Positions 14,733 through 25,847 of a DNA stretch of 48,553 bases are shown here, in pieces. The stretch spans positions 1-48,553 of the forward strand of contig JNEU01000892.1 of NCBI GenBank assembly GCA_000697475.1, in the 5' to 3' direction. The stretch comes from Lichtheimia corymbifera B2541. Its lineage: Eukaryota > Mucoromycota > Mucoromycetes > Mucorales > Lichtheimiaceae. Within the stretch, counting starts at the first letter, position 1; every line of letters starts with the position of its first letter. Below the pieces are notes generated by a model. It was not told the DNA's origin. It did no database searches and was given only the letters and a program-made list of their open reading frames with translations. The position numbers and the translations under genes were made by a program.

Positions 14733-16046
14733 CTATGCAATTATCTGTTGGTTGTTGGATGAGGATGTTATATCAGTGACATGGCTCGCCTTCAACTTGA
14801 TGAGAACACCCTTGCTGAATTCAAAGACTAAAAAGTAGGCTGCACTTGCTGGCGCTGCTTTCAACAAGCCCGGGATCAATCCTTTGTATAAAGCTCCCAC
14901 ACCTTCGGTCTTGACAACAGTGGTCATACAAGAGAAGATCGATGTCCTTGCATATTGTGGAATGGATGAAATGATATAACCGTTTCGATGGGGTCCTTGA
15001 ACTTGTAGTCGCTTCCTTATCACATCCAATGGATATACTCCTGTCTTACTCAAAGCACCTGCTACTGATCCTGCCAATGCTGTATGCGAGAGCTTGTTGT
15101 TGGAACTAACATAGCTTTCATCCTAAACAACACGTGTGTGTCAATACCATTGTGTAATACCGCACACATACAAACAAAAAACATACCCGTAGCCATTGAA
15201 AGGATGTGCATAAAAGATCATAGCTGAGGAACATCAATCCCATGTATGGCATGATTTGGGTGAGTGATGGCCAAAGTCCACGATAGAATCCACGAACACC
15301 TTCATTCTTGTATATATCACCAATAGCATATCCCACGCTAGTATAAATCTACATGCTTTACTTGTCAATCACTCGTATCCAGCATCCCATCCCATTTGTC
15401 CACTTACCTTGGTATCCCCTTGAATAGCAAACCTTGTACGTAACAAATCGAATGGATAGGTGGCAGTGGTAGCAAAGCTTCCTGCTAGCATACCGCAAAC
15501 AAAGGCTCGAGGCGATGATGAGAGAGGCTAAGACAAAAGGGTCAATACAAGTCCATGTAATCCTTTTCACGACAAACCCACCGTATGGCTCATAAGGTTG
15601 TCCAGATGATGATATGCGAATAACTGTGATACGCCATATGTCATGTACAAATAAACGGCTGACATGTTGCCCTTGAAGAAACCCTGCAGCAGTAACCGGA
15701 TGCATGATAAGCTTTCATTGTTTGAGACCACACCAGCCAGTTTTCATTATACCTTGACCCCTTCCTCAGCTGCAATCAATCTAAAGGACTGGATAACACC
15801 TCGGTACTTTGCGTCCTTGGCTGTAGCAGCTTGCGAGACCCCAGATCGTGGCACCGATTCTACTTGCAGCCTGATCTTGACCACGTCTAAGGGGCTTATT
15901 ACAAACCTAGATTGCCAATCAATTCAATAAACGCCATCAGAAGAGTCGTTTGTAGGTTGTCATTACCTAGCAATCATGCCTGCTAGACCGCCACAGAGGG
16001 CCGTTTCCACGGGTGAAAGGTCAGAGTTTGTAATATGGGAAGACAT
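14733..16046 (-). CDS. TPC1: Mitochondrial thiamine pyrophosphate carrier (SLC25A19/Tpc1 type)
   Basis: This inner-membrane carrier of the SLC25 family probably imports thiamine pyrophosphate into the matrix. Exons (minus order: 16046-15967, 15906-15753, 15683-15582, 15527-15408, 15348-15187, 15122-14733) give 335 residues. The three tandem repeats each carry the PxDxx[KR] signature: SPLDVVKIRLQ (P near 32), YPFDLLRTRF (near 137) and YPLDVIRKRLQVQG (near 237). The last, with GLLKAAPASA after it, and FVCGMLAGSFATT in repeat 2 match the TPC branch better than other carriers. Exon 5 uses the acceptor before ATTTATAC, since a nearer AG would break the frame. A minus-strand AATAAA is at 14635-14630, within the upstream region of DDB1. 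Confidence 0.9.
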
Positions 16047-16611
16047 ACAAAAAATGAGGAGTAAAAGCCGGGAACGGTCGGGATTAAGGGGGGTGTATCT
16101 TTCTGGTAATTTCAGGAACCTCAATGCTCGTCTCTCAGACACGCTTTCCTGCATCCTTTTTTGTAGCCATCCATTAATTATGTCATTTCTTAATCCTGAT
16201 TCGTCGAATAAAGACCAACATTGTAATCTTTTCCTTGGTTGGATGACAATGACAACAATCAAATGATACGCACTATGCTTGATTTGGTCATGCATGGTTA
16301 CTGCAGCAACGTGGACTAGAGGGTGCTACAGGTTTCCCAGGCAACAGGGATTATGTTTAACCGGAAAAAAGACCAATCGAACCTATAAAGATTGCTCGTT
16401 TAAAGAGGTGTAAATGCCATGGACCATACACGACTTTTGACCAAGGAGCATAGAAAAAAAAGATACATTCATTATTATGGATGCATTAGGTGATGGTGTA
16501 TTTGATATAATATCAACGAAGCTTCTATGATACATATACATATAGTAGTGGGATGGAAGTTGTGTGTTGATGTGTCTATGCGATATTATGTGGGGTGAAT
16601 TGGATGATGGC

Positions 16612-17540
16612 TTAGTCATCGGAACCCATTTCGTTTGCAAGCTCATGTCCACGGTTTTCAGCAGCCATAACACCATCGCGAATGATTTGACGGATATTGC
16701 CAGCTTCCATAGTTTTCAATGCAGCTTCAGTGGTACCATTGGGGGATGTGACCTTTTGTCTGAGAGTAGCCAAATCATCATCGGATAATTGTGCCATACG
16801 TCCTGCACCCACACATGTTTGCATCACAAGGGCTTCTGCTACCTCGGGAGATAAACCAGATTCGACACCAGCTGCCTCTATTAAAAATGATAAAAAAGAA
16901 TGAATCAATAACGTGATCACGTGTGACATCCTCATTCAAATGACTTACTCATAGCTTCCATGAATAAGAAAAAGTAAGCGGGTCCACTACCGCTCAGACC
17001 AGTGACGGTGTCGATATGTTTTTCATCCTCCACCCAAACGACTTCCTTTCCAATTGACTTTAGGATAGCTTCGGCAGTAGCACGCTGTGAATCGCTCACA
17101 GCATCGGTTGCATAAAGGCCTGCAGCACCTTCACCAATAAGAGCCGGGGTGTTTGGCATGCATCGAACAACGGCAGTGGAGGCATTCTTGCTATTGATCC
17201 ATCGTTGAATATCAGACGTGCGGATACCAGCGGCAATGGAAATGACGAGAATATTGGGATCCTGGACTTGGAGTGCTTGAACCACTTTACGCATCACCTG
17301 GGGTTTGACAGCAAGGACCACAACATCAGCACCTTCAATGCATGCATTATTGTCTGAGCCATAGCTGACAGCTTTGGGGAATTTGTTGCACATGTATTCA
17401 CAACGCTCTTTGACAGGTTCCGAGAAACGTAAACGCCCCAGTTGTGAAGTGGCTCGCTTGGCGTATAAACCACCTAGAATAGCTTCAGCCATGTTGCCAG
17501 CACCAATAAACGCAATCACGGGTTGATCTTGAGATGCCAT
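16612..17540 (-). CDS. PRO3: Pyrroline-5-carboxylate reductase
   Basis: It reduces 1-pyrroline-5-carboxylate to proline with NAD(P)H, the last step of proline synthesis. Two exons (17540-16949 and 16877-16612) join with A|AG to give 285 residues, the family length. The Rossmann motif FIGAGNMAEAILGG is at the N-terminus. VVLAVKPQ, CMPNTPALIGEG, GLSGSGPAY and the C-terminal signature TSPNGTTEAAL are all present. No long presequence precedes the dinucleotide-binding fold, which suggests a cytosolic enzyme. The gene lies between two mitochondrial genes in the same orientation. Confidence 0.96.
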
Positions 17541-17859
17541 TTCGAAACGTCGATCGAGTGAGGGAGAAAAAAGAACAAAGAAAAGAGAAACAAAATTATT
17601 CGAGATGATCTCTCTGCTGGTTGTTATCAGTCATTCAAAACCTCCACCCGCTTTGTTACACACAACGCATGCAACCCACTCTTTTTTCCCAGTCACCCAA
17701 ACCATATTGTTCCAATCACCATGGATACATGATAAACCAAGAATGGATATATTGATTTAAACCATACAAAGACATTTAACATCATGCTTTCAAATACAAA
17801 GAAAATGGCGTATTCATCTACATACATGGTTGTCTATCTGTACCAAAAGAGTGGATGAC

Positions 17860-18396
17860 TCATTCTGATGTGTTTTTGCTGCCCTTGGAAGCCTCCAAAT
17901 CCGGCATTCTGAGGATGATCCTGCTTTCATTCTTGGCGTGATCTCGAATCATTTTCAATACTTGGTTGTCTTGCAGACGTTCTGGGATGGTCTTTTTGTC
18001 GGTCGCATAGTAGAAAATGTCCCAATCGGGTTCATCGAGTAACTTGTCATATTGTTCAAGCTGCTCCATTGTAAAGCTTTCCAAGTGCTCGGTCGCAAAA
18101 GTTGATAATAACAAATCCGTCTCCAGGATACCGCGTTTACGTGATTGATATCTCAAACGTGCTCGCTTCTTGTCGATACTTTCGTTGGGTCGTGGAATGG
18201 GAGGAAGGTTGGGATAGGGCGTCTCGAGCTCCATTTGGGGTGCATGTCGAATGCCGAGGTCTGGATAAGGATCTTCACTCTTGCGCGTGCGTAGCAACGC
18301 CGTCGTTGATAAGCATCGAATATTTCTTGTGGAATGCTGCATGCATAGCATGCCACCTCGTTGTGCAATGCCTCGAAGCGAGTGTGCTAAATTCAT
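17860..18396 (-). CDS. SDH5: Succinate dehydrogenase assembly factor 2 (SDHAF2/Sdh5)
   Basis: It promotes covalent FAD attachment to the succinate dehydrogenase flavoprotein in the mitochondrial matrix. A single exon of 178 residues is taken from the ATG at 18396. That start gives a basic, Ser-rich presequence (MNLAHSLRGIAQRGG and following residues) typical of mitochondrial import. The frame is open to an ATG at 18627, giving up to 255 residues, but the added part has no family similarity. The hallmark motif is YQSRKRGILETDLLL, followed by EHLESFTMEQLEQYDKLLD and EPDWDIFYYAT. The acidic C-terminal helix is present. Confidence 0.93.
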   Translation of the reverse strand: MNLAHSLRGIAQRGGMLCMQHSTRNIRCLSTTALLRTRKSEDPYPDLGIRHAPQMELETPYPNLPPIPRPNESIDKKRARLRYQSRKRGILETDLLLSTFATEHLESFTMEQLEQYDKLLDEPDWDIFYYATDKKTIPERLQDNQVLKMIRDHAKNESRIILRMPDLEASKGSKNTSE

Positions 18397-18775
18397 GTGT
18401 GCGTGTTGTGTTTGTGTGGGTGACAACCAAGTGGTCCCGGCAAATGATAAGCGACCTTTGTAGGTTTTGATTGGCCACGCCATACTGGGGTCAATTTCCT
18501 CCTGCTGTATCCTACTATCGTCCTTTATATGCAAATGAAAAGGAAAAGAAGACATTGACTGGTTGTCATTAAATATAATTGGCATATTATCTATCATTGA
18601 GTTTTCCCTTTCAAACACTCGTTCCATAATCCATTACATTGCTTGAGGTTATCCACCCAATGTTTTACCAAACCTATTTGGCTTTATTTCATGATACGAT
18701 GACGAGGGGCACTGCTTGATTGATCTTTTTGAATCTTTCACAGAAAGAGGAAAAGGGGAGATATATAGCTAATTC

Positions 18776-19392
18776 CTACGCGGTTGGATAAAAACCATAG
18801 GCATGGTAAGCTGAGGAAAAGGCATGGTCAATACGGTGGTAGTAGTCTTGTGCCCTGTCTTTATCGCCATCAGATGCAACTGCGATTAGCTCTTGCTCCA
18901 AATAATAGGTTTTCAAAAACATGTCGTGGATGTCCTGCTTCACCAAAGGAGTGACCTTTGGCACGGAATCAAATTCAGGCTTTTTTTGGATCATAGTATC
19001 CATCAAGTCTTCAATATCGGGAACCAGGGAATGATAAGCAGTCATGATGGTGCCGCTTAAAATGGTCGATGCTTTCTCTCCTCCAAAGTTACAATTGTCT
19101 CGTGCGTCTTGGATGCGCTGCTCGACCTTTTGCTCAAGTTTTTGGATACTTTCAAAGCCTTCATAATTGTCATGAGGTTCCCAGCGTGTAATTTCAATGC
19201 GCAAATGTTCCATATCAGGAGTAATGTCAGCAAGAGTGGAGGCACAATGAAGGTGTGAGTTACTACTGGGGGCTGCGAAAGCTATATCCACTAAATGATG
19301 AGAACAATGAAACTCTCATATTGGATGTACATATGCTTACCAATAGCAGCGATAGCAACAAGAGTAATGTAAATGAAAGATTGATATTGCAT
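18776..19392 (-). CDS. Small secreted alpha-helical protein, probably HsbA-like
   Basis: Two exons (19392-19341 and 19290-18776) give 188 residues. Joining the exons builds a clear signal peptide: M-Q-Y-Q, a hydrophobic stretch (FIYITLVAIAAIVDIAFA) and a likely cleavage at AFA-AP. The mature part is predominantly helical, with conserved-looking ILSGTIMTAYHSLVPDIEDL and MIQKKPEFDSVPKVTPLVKQ. This spacing and the helical pattern resemble hydrophobic surface-binding protein A (HsbA, PF12296), a family of cell-surface proteins that bind hydrophobic surfaces in filamentous fungi. The match is by eye and weak at the residue level, so the family call is tentative; secretion is well supported. No transmembrane or GPI signal follows. 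Confidence 0.62.
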
Positions 19393-20411
19393 TGAGTGCT
19401 TGTCGATGATAATGGGGACCTCGAATTAATCATTCAAGCTGTTTAAATATCTTTTTGGCCGGTAGACTCTTGTTGTTATGATGATGTGAACATATGGCTT
19501 TATGCCGAGTCCTTCGTGTACCAGCCTTTTATCGCAGGCAAGATGCAGGAAACGTTGTATTGCACAGAATGGTTCTATTCACGGCTATCCATTTGATGTA
19601 CGGATTTCAGTCATACAATAGGAAAAATCATGCTAAAGGGCTGTAGTATGACTGAAGTGTATTTCGCGCGGTAAATGCAGCTCTAAAAGATGTTGCGGAA
19701 CCCTTACTGCAGCAGTATGTACGCGGTTGAATTGAAAAGGCTTATTGTACACAAAGTAAAAGCCCAGATGCTTAACGTGGGATTGGACCATTAATAAGAA
19801 GGTGTGAAGAGATGATGGTGTCATTGTTGCATGATTTGCAGGGCCCATTACAGGGCCTTCTTCATCATTCTAGTATCCTTTCCTTCCGCTTATGTATGCA
19901 CATGCATTGCAGTCGAGTTGATTCTATAGCTGAATGTTCTCTGGTTTCCTTTCCATTTTCACTTGCATAATGCGAAGACCATTGTGTTGTACAAGCATCA
20001 TGCTACAAACGGTGTCAATATGGCAGCCACATGTACAACTAGCCACAACAACCAGTGACACTGCCACCCAAGACTTGCATTATTTAGCCCATATCATAAC
20101 GCTAGAGGGTTCGCTCCTTCATTGCAATTACTTTTCCACCAAATATTTGAGCCAGCAGATACAAATGTATTGACAGCGCTTTGTTAGGAATCACCCCAGG
20201 CATGTACACTACTATGTAAGACCTGTCCCCCCCTTAAAAGTCCCCATCCTGTGAACTCTTCCACTAAAAGTATCCATGTTTCGGCAAAAAGTCCAACACA
20301 AGTTAAAATAAGAATCGTTTTACATACATATGTAATTCAAGAATGATTGTGTACTCGTGGTATGTATTTGTGTTTGTCAAGAAAAAAGTAATGTCAAATG
20401 ATGTTATACTA
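19393..20411. other. 1-kb intergenic region
   Basis: This is the largest gap in the conserved half of the window. Open frames on both strands are short and without recognisable motifs. It should contain the promoter of the HsbA-like gene on its left side and the 3' end of ATG1 on its right. Nothing else can be supported. Confidence 0.5.
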
Positions 20412-23263
20412 CTACTGATACTGGTCATATTGATGCATGCCACTGTCCAATGCTTTAGCCCGTTCGAGATCCTTCTTTTTACGTAATACAGTGATCCTGC
20501 TTCGGATGGAATCGATAACTACAAAGGTTATAACCGTAAGGAAAGGATATCCAATAATAGAACAAAAAAAGAAAGAGATACGTACACTTGTTGATGATAC
20601 GGCGGTCATCTTCTTCAATTTGGGTGTCATCATCAGGTGTTACTTCCAATATGGCCTCCAGCATCCAAATGGCAGTTTGATAATCGTGCTCGCATCCAGG
20701 AATGTTTTCACCGACCAATTCGTATACTGCAGCAGCTCGACTCTATAAGCGATATTAGCAATTTAAAACTTTTCTCTCTTTATTTTCCCCTTCCTTACCA
20801 TTTCCAAGGCTCGATCATAAAGTAGTTTTTCAACACATGCACCTGGTGTTATTTGTGAATCGCCATGACATTTGCTGCCAGCAAAGGACGCCCTATCCAG
20901 ACATTCGTTGAACCGTTCTCGCATCCATTGAACAGCATCATTGAGTCGTACTGAAGCGATACGAGTAGTGTCATCCAAAAGTTGATTCCAATAATGACGA
21001 GCCGTATTCATGCCCAATTCCAAGAGTGATAAGGATTTGATGTATAAGACCATGGCTTCTTCTGCAACAAGAGCTTCGTTGGATGATAACCGTCCTTGCA
21101 CCAATTGATCGTATTTGCCATCCGCAAAACATGCCACTGCATGGGCCATACATGCTGCTCTTTCAATCGTCTTCATTGTTTGTCGTTCTTGTGCATCCAT
21201 AACGCCTTGATTACCATCCATGGTAAGGAATCCACGTGGTGAGCCACTCATGGTGTGTTGATGTAGTCGGCTGAGCTTGGGAGGTGAATTGCCGGCACCA
21301 AATAAACGCACAGAAGCCATGGACGCCATTGAAAGGGCTCTTGCTAATGCCGAACCTGCCGAACCACTACTTACTTTGCGTTCTCGAGTCACAGCATACG
21401 GTGGTGTAGAACCTGTTGATGATGGTGATGGTAAAGGCTGCTCAGTGGATGTTCTTCGTGGAATTGGGATATGTCGTTGTTGTGTTGTTGTCAAGGTATT
21501 ATTATTGTTGCTATGCAATTCGGTTCGTGGTGATGCACCAAGTTCTAGAATGATTGCATCTAAGTATCTTACATATTGAAACCCAACTTTCCAAAACTTA
21601 CCATCTGCAAATTGGTTGGTTTCAATGATACGTCGATCCAATACAACATAATCGTTTAATACGTCTTCATCTGTTCGTGCAGGCTGATTGCGTCGCTGTG
21701 TATCATCCATCCATGTATTATGTTGATCAGCAGAACGTGGTGTTGTTGATAGACGATCATCGTAGCGTGTCCTTGAATGGGGCCGTTGTTGATCAGTATG
21801 TCTTTTCCAATCAGTATAAGAAGGTCTTGAATGAGGTGGTGTCGCATGGGCCATTGTTGTAGGAGGTGTTGGCGGTGGTTGTTGAGGAGGAGATTGAGCA
21901 AATGGTGGTGGTTCATATGACGTATCATGGTGTATCGGTGAACGTGGAATATCATGTGACATACGTCGATGACGAGTAGTATTTGTAGTACTGCGAGAGG
22001 ATGATGAAGAAGGTCTTGGTGGAGGAGGAGGAGATGATGACGATGATGGTGGTGATGGAGGGCTGTTGGTGATGGCTGGATGCATGAAAAACTCTTCAAA
22101 TGAAATACGTTCAACAGGGTTCTTTTTGAGTAATTTGCGAATCAAATCCTTGATATCATTGCCAATGGGTGCAACAGCAGCATCCGCCTTTTCATCTGGA
22201 AAACGAATACGATCCTCATTCTCATTGATCTTTTTGAGTAACTCGATGTGGTTCTGTGCTCGGAAAGGTGGTCTCCCAGTGACAACTTCGTATAAAACGG
22301 CACCAACGCTCCATAAATCCGCCTTTGCATCGTATTTGAGACCAGATAAGATCTCAGGGCCCATATATAACGGTGATCCACACATGGTATCGGCCAAACT
22401 TGCATTGGGTAGATTACGAGCAAAGCCAAAGTCAGCCACCTTGAGTAATGGGATGTCATCTTGATCATTGGGTGGTATCAACAAGAGGTTCTTGAATACA
22501 TATGTGTGAGTGTGAGTGATAAGATGAGTGGTTGCTGGGTGGTTACCTGAGGTTTAATGTCACGATGAACAAGATTATGGGAGCGGAGGAATTTAAGGGC
22601 ATCAGCTGAATTCAGCATTGATTAGTCCGCATGCATGATGAATCAGTTGGCCACAACAACTTACCAAGTTGCTTGAGAAAATGACGAACAAAGTGTTCAG
22701 AAAGACCTCCTCTCGTTCCTTTACTCGGTCGTTTCCTCTTGATGTATTGTGCAAGATCACCCATAGAACAATATTCCATGACAAGATAGATATGGCCCTC
22801 CGTTTTCTGCTCATTGTTATTGTATTAATAAAGAACCCTATCCATTCATATCTATATACATACCTGACATTCAATCAACCCAACAATATGAGGATGATGC
22901 ACCGTCTTGAGAATGTTTATCTCGGACTCGAGGTTCACTTGAAGCTTCTTGGTCAACTTGTTACGCAGCACTGCTTTGATTGCCACCACTTGTCCCGTTA
23001 TCTATAGTCGATATATATTAGTATCTTCTTGTACACTACGTTCAGCTGCTTAATGCATACGCATTGAAACAGGTCTCTGCAATGGTGGTTATCAATGAGG
23101 GGCGGAGACTTGCCTTATGCTGTGCTTTGTACACTGTTGCGAAGGAGCCTTGGCCGATCTTTGACAATAAGACATAGTCCCCTACGAGTCGTTCATTCGT
23201 TTCTTGCTTATCCAATGTCGTCATTGTTGCCGGTGATGGAGCAGTGTTGTCATGTTCTGGCAT
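20412..23263 (-). CDS. ATG1: Autophagy serine/threonine kinase Atg1 (ULK family)
   Basis: This kinase initiates autophagy. Eight exons (minus order: 23263-23114, 23001-22864, 22806-22665, 22605-22547, 22490-21602, 21544-20799, 20742-20586, 20518-20412) give 795 residues. The kinase domain near the N-terminus has [24 protein letters not shown] (Lys 59), HRDIKPQN (Asp 159), [11 protein letters not shown] (Asp 183), GSPLYMGPE and [12 protein letters not shown], all diagnostic of Atg1/ULK. A Pro/Ser/His-rich linker follows, then [16 protein letters not shown] and a helical C-terminal region corresponding to the MIT-like domain that binds Atg13. Two features are odd. Intron 1 starts with GC (AAG|GCAAGT) instead of GT. 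Intron 5 (21601-21545) is 57 bases with no in-frame stop, so its retention would add 19 residues. The upstream region has a TATATATA run near 23393. Confidence 0.95.
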
Positions 23264-23551
23264 GGGGGGAATATTTGTAGTATGCTGATAAGAGGTATGG
23301 GTAGAGAAAGCGAGTTTGAGTGAAAGAGTGTGTGAGTGAGTGTAAAGCGAGAGACGACAGCTGTGATGGTGGTTTTAGAGTCCGCCGCTGCATATATATA
23401 CTATACACCTCAATTGATTGATCACCCTGGAGACATAATACATTTACTTGTCACCATGCAATACACACATTCATAAAGAAATGATATGAAACATATATAT
23501 GTACATTGTTGTTGGTATTTAGCATACTACTGCTATATGATATAATTTACA

Positions 23552-25304
23552 TTATCCTCGGGTCTCACCACCAATCCCTCCCAAGTCAAAGTACTTGTCT
23601 TGGAATCCAGCCAAGATATCGTCAAAGTTGGTCAAGCTGATCTCTGGCTCATTTTGAAACTGTGTAAAATCCATGCATGCTCTTCCACCTGGTGCAATAT
23701 AAAAGACTGGACTCAGCCATGTGTTGCCACGGCTATTTGTGTATCGCTTAATTTCTTGCCATGGCCTCTCTGCTGGTGGATCACCCTGCATAAAATGGTT
23801 CTTGTCTGTAATCTTCATCAAATTGGCATGGACAAATATTGGCTTCTCTTCTGAATAAATGTCATCCGTATACTGCAGCATGGTGTGTCCACAGAAACGT
23901 CCCTCAACAATCGAGCCTCCCATGCCCAGAAATACTTGTTCCATGTGATACGGTGCATGCAATGCCTAATGCATCACATGTTCAGATTCCCTGATGTCTT
24001 CTCTTTCTCTGCCAATCCATTTTACATACCTTCCATGCAAATTTAAATGTATCCTTGTCACCGTTCAGAAATTGAAAATACAGGTCGTGGTTCTTTTGCA
24101 TGTACCAAGCCAACTGCAATGGTCGCCATGTACGCTTCTTGTCAATAACCATTTGTCCAGACTACATGTTGCCATTTTCGTCAGCCCATTTATAGCATAA
24201 ATCACAATATATTTCATACCTCTTGCTCCCATTCATCCTTACAAGGCACTTGTAGAATATCAAAGATGCTGTTATCTGTATGCGTTTTCCTATTACCACA
24301 AATTAAGTACTGTACATGACCAAAATGGATCATCCTCATGTGACATACCAGAAATCAGGCCAAAATAATGCACCCGTGTTCTTGTAACCCTTGGTGTCAA
24401 AAAGAAAAGCTGGGTTGATAGTGGGTGAGTTATCCGAATCCATATACAAGACTTCTTGAAAACGTGAATTGATGATAGCAGCTGCCTTAATTTGAAACCT
24501 ACATATATATCAAGGCACAATGAATGATGCTGTATCAATGATTTCTCGTTATACTTACTGCTTCTCGGCATTGGTACGCTCACCCGTTGGCCTTGGTAAT
24601 GTGCTCTCAGCCAAATCGCGGGGTGTGGCACCATACTCCTCAAGTTGTCTCTTTATATCATCGGATGGATGTTCATCTGGCAAATGCCATATCTCCACTG
24701 GCAAGCTGCATGATAAATGTAATCGCAGTAATTTAATTGCTGTCAGGGCTCGGTCAAATGTGTCACGGTTCCCTGCCACAAGCACAATACCACGTCCATG
24801 AAAGTGGTATTCGTCAGGGTCGGTGTTGGCTTCATTGTCGGTAGCCATAAATTGCTTCCATGCGTTACGATATTGTTCGATGCTTGCACTATCGAGCGTT
24901 TGCCAAAAGTTGAGATGTGCACGTGTATGATTTGGATCCGCGTTGCGGTTGACTTGAGTGTCACACGTCTTGCTTTCATCGTCGTTGTCGTTATGGGTGG
25001 CAGGGGTTTGCTCAGCAACTGCCGTTGTTGTTGTTGGCGTATCGGTTGTGTCATCGTAATGTGATTCATCGTCATTATTTATTGTTTCCGGTGCTGCTGC
25101 TTCTGCTGTAGGCTGGGCATGGGTGATGGTGCTGTCAGCGAGTACGCCTGAAAGAGACGCATCATCCAGAGACGAGGCACTTTTATCATGTCCCATCGAA
25201 TGCAATACAGCATACATGAGCACCAGATAAAGTACCACACCCAAAGTAAGTAATCGGTTGCGTAGTTTCCCTGCTCCTTTGAACAAGGGTGGTGTCAATG
25301 GCAT
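23552..25304 (-). CDS. GT71 alpha-mannosyltransferase (MNN1/MNN2-like), type II Golgi membrane protein
   Basis: It probably extends mannan side chains on glycoproteins in the Golgi lumen. Exons (minus order: 25304-24559, 24498-24349, 24289-24220, 24161-24030, 23965-23552) give 503 residues. A short basic cytoplasmic tail is followed by one signal anchor (LLTLGVVLYLVLMYAVLH, about residues 19-36) and a Thr/Asp/Glu-rich stem. The catalytic part begins at FHGRGIVLVAGNRDTF and contains SLPVEIWHLPDE, the metal-binding DxD in VLYMDSDNSP, and LFWPDFW, as in Mannosyl_trans3 (PF11051). The start at 25304 is preferred over an in-frame ATG at 25490 because only it leaves a normal type II topology. The acceptor side (MNN1-like or MNN2-like) cannot be separated by eye. 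Confidence 0.88.
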
Positions 25305-25847
25305 GGTAGTGGTGGTGGTATTCGTGAAAGAAAAAGGAAACAATGACCAATTGGTTTGTCCGTGGAACCTAAAAAAAGCGATCGACCCGCAATGTTTCAC
25401 AGGGCTTGGCAAAAGGATCGTCATCCATATCCCTCTATCTCCCCTTTCAAACCCCGGTGATTGCTTAGGCCAAGAGATGGGCTTTATCAATCACAGGGCT
25501 GGTGCCCTGTTACAATCATTCTCAAGGAGAAAAACTGCAGCCAATAGATAATACATGAAAAATAGTTACTTTTGGCTTGCTGATTAAGACATCCTCAAGA
25601 ACGAATCCTCACGTAATGACATATGGGGTTAGCTCGTCGGCTGAGTCAGTAAATATATAATATGCATATCTTTGGTCAATGTGAATTATGAGCATACGTT
25701 TTAATAGTCCACTATTTAGTGAGGACCACCCTTTATTGCTCCCCCTCCATAAAAAAGAATGACTATTTAATGTGTTGTGAGCTATGTAGAGGCCTATGGA
25801 ACAACTTTATAAAGTAGTAGAAGAAGCTATCAATGTAAAAAAGAAAA

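Noticed and set aside
16690..16910. plus-strand frame opposite PRO3
   Set aside because: Antisense shadow of a conserved coding exon with no motif of its own.
18397..18627. longer N-terminus for SDH5
   Set aside because: The extra 77 residues lack similarity to the family and would bury the mitochondrial presequence; kept as an alternative start only.
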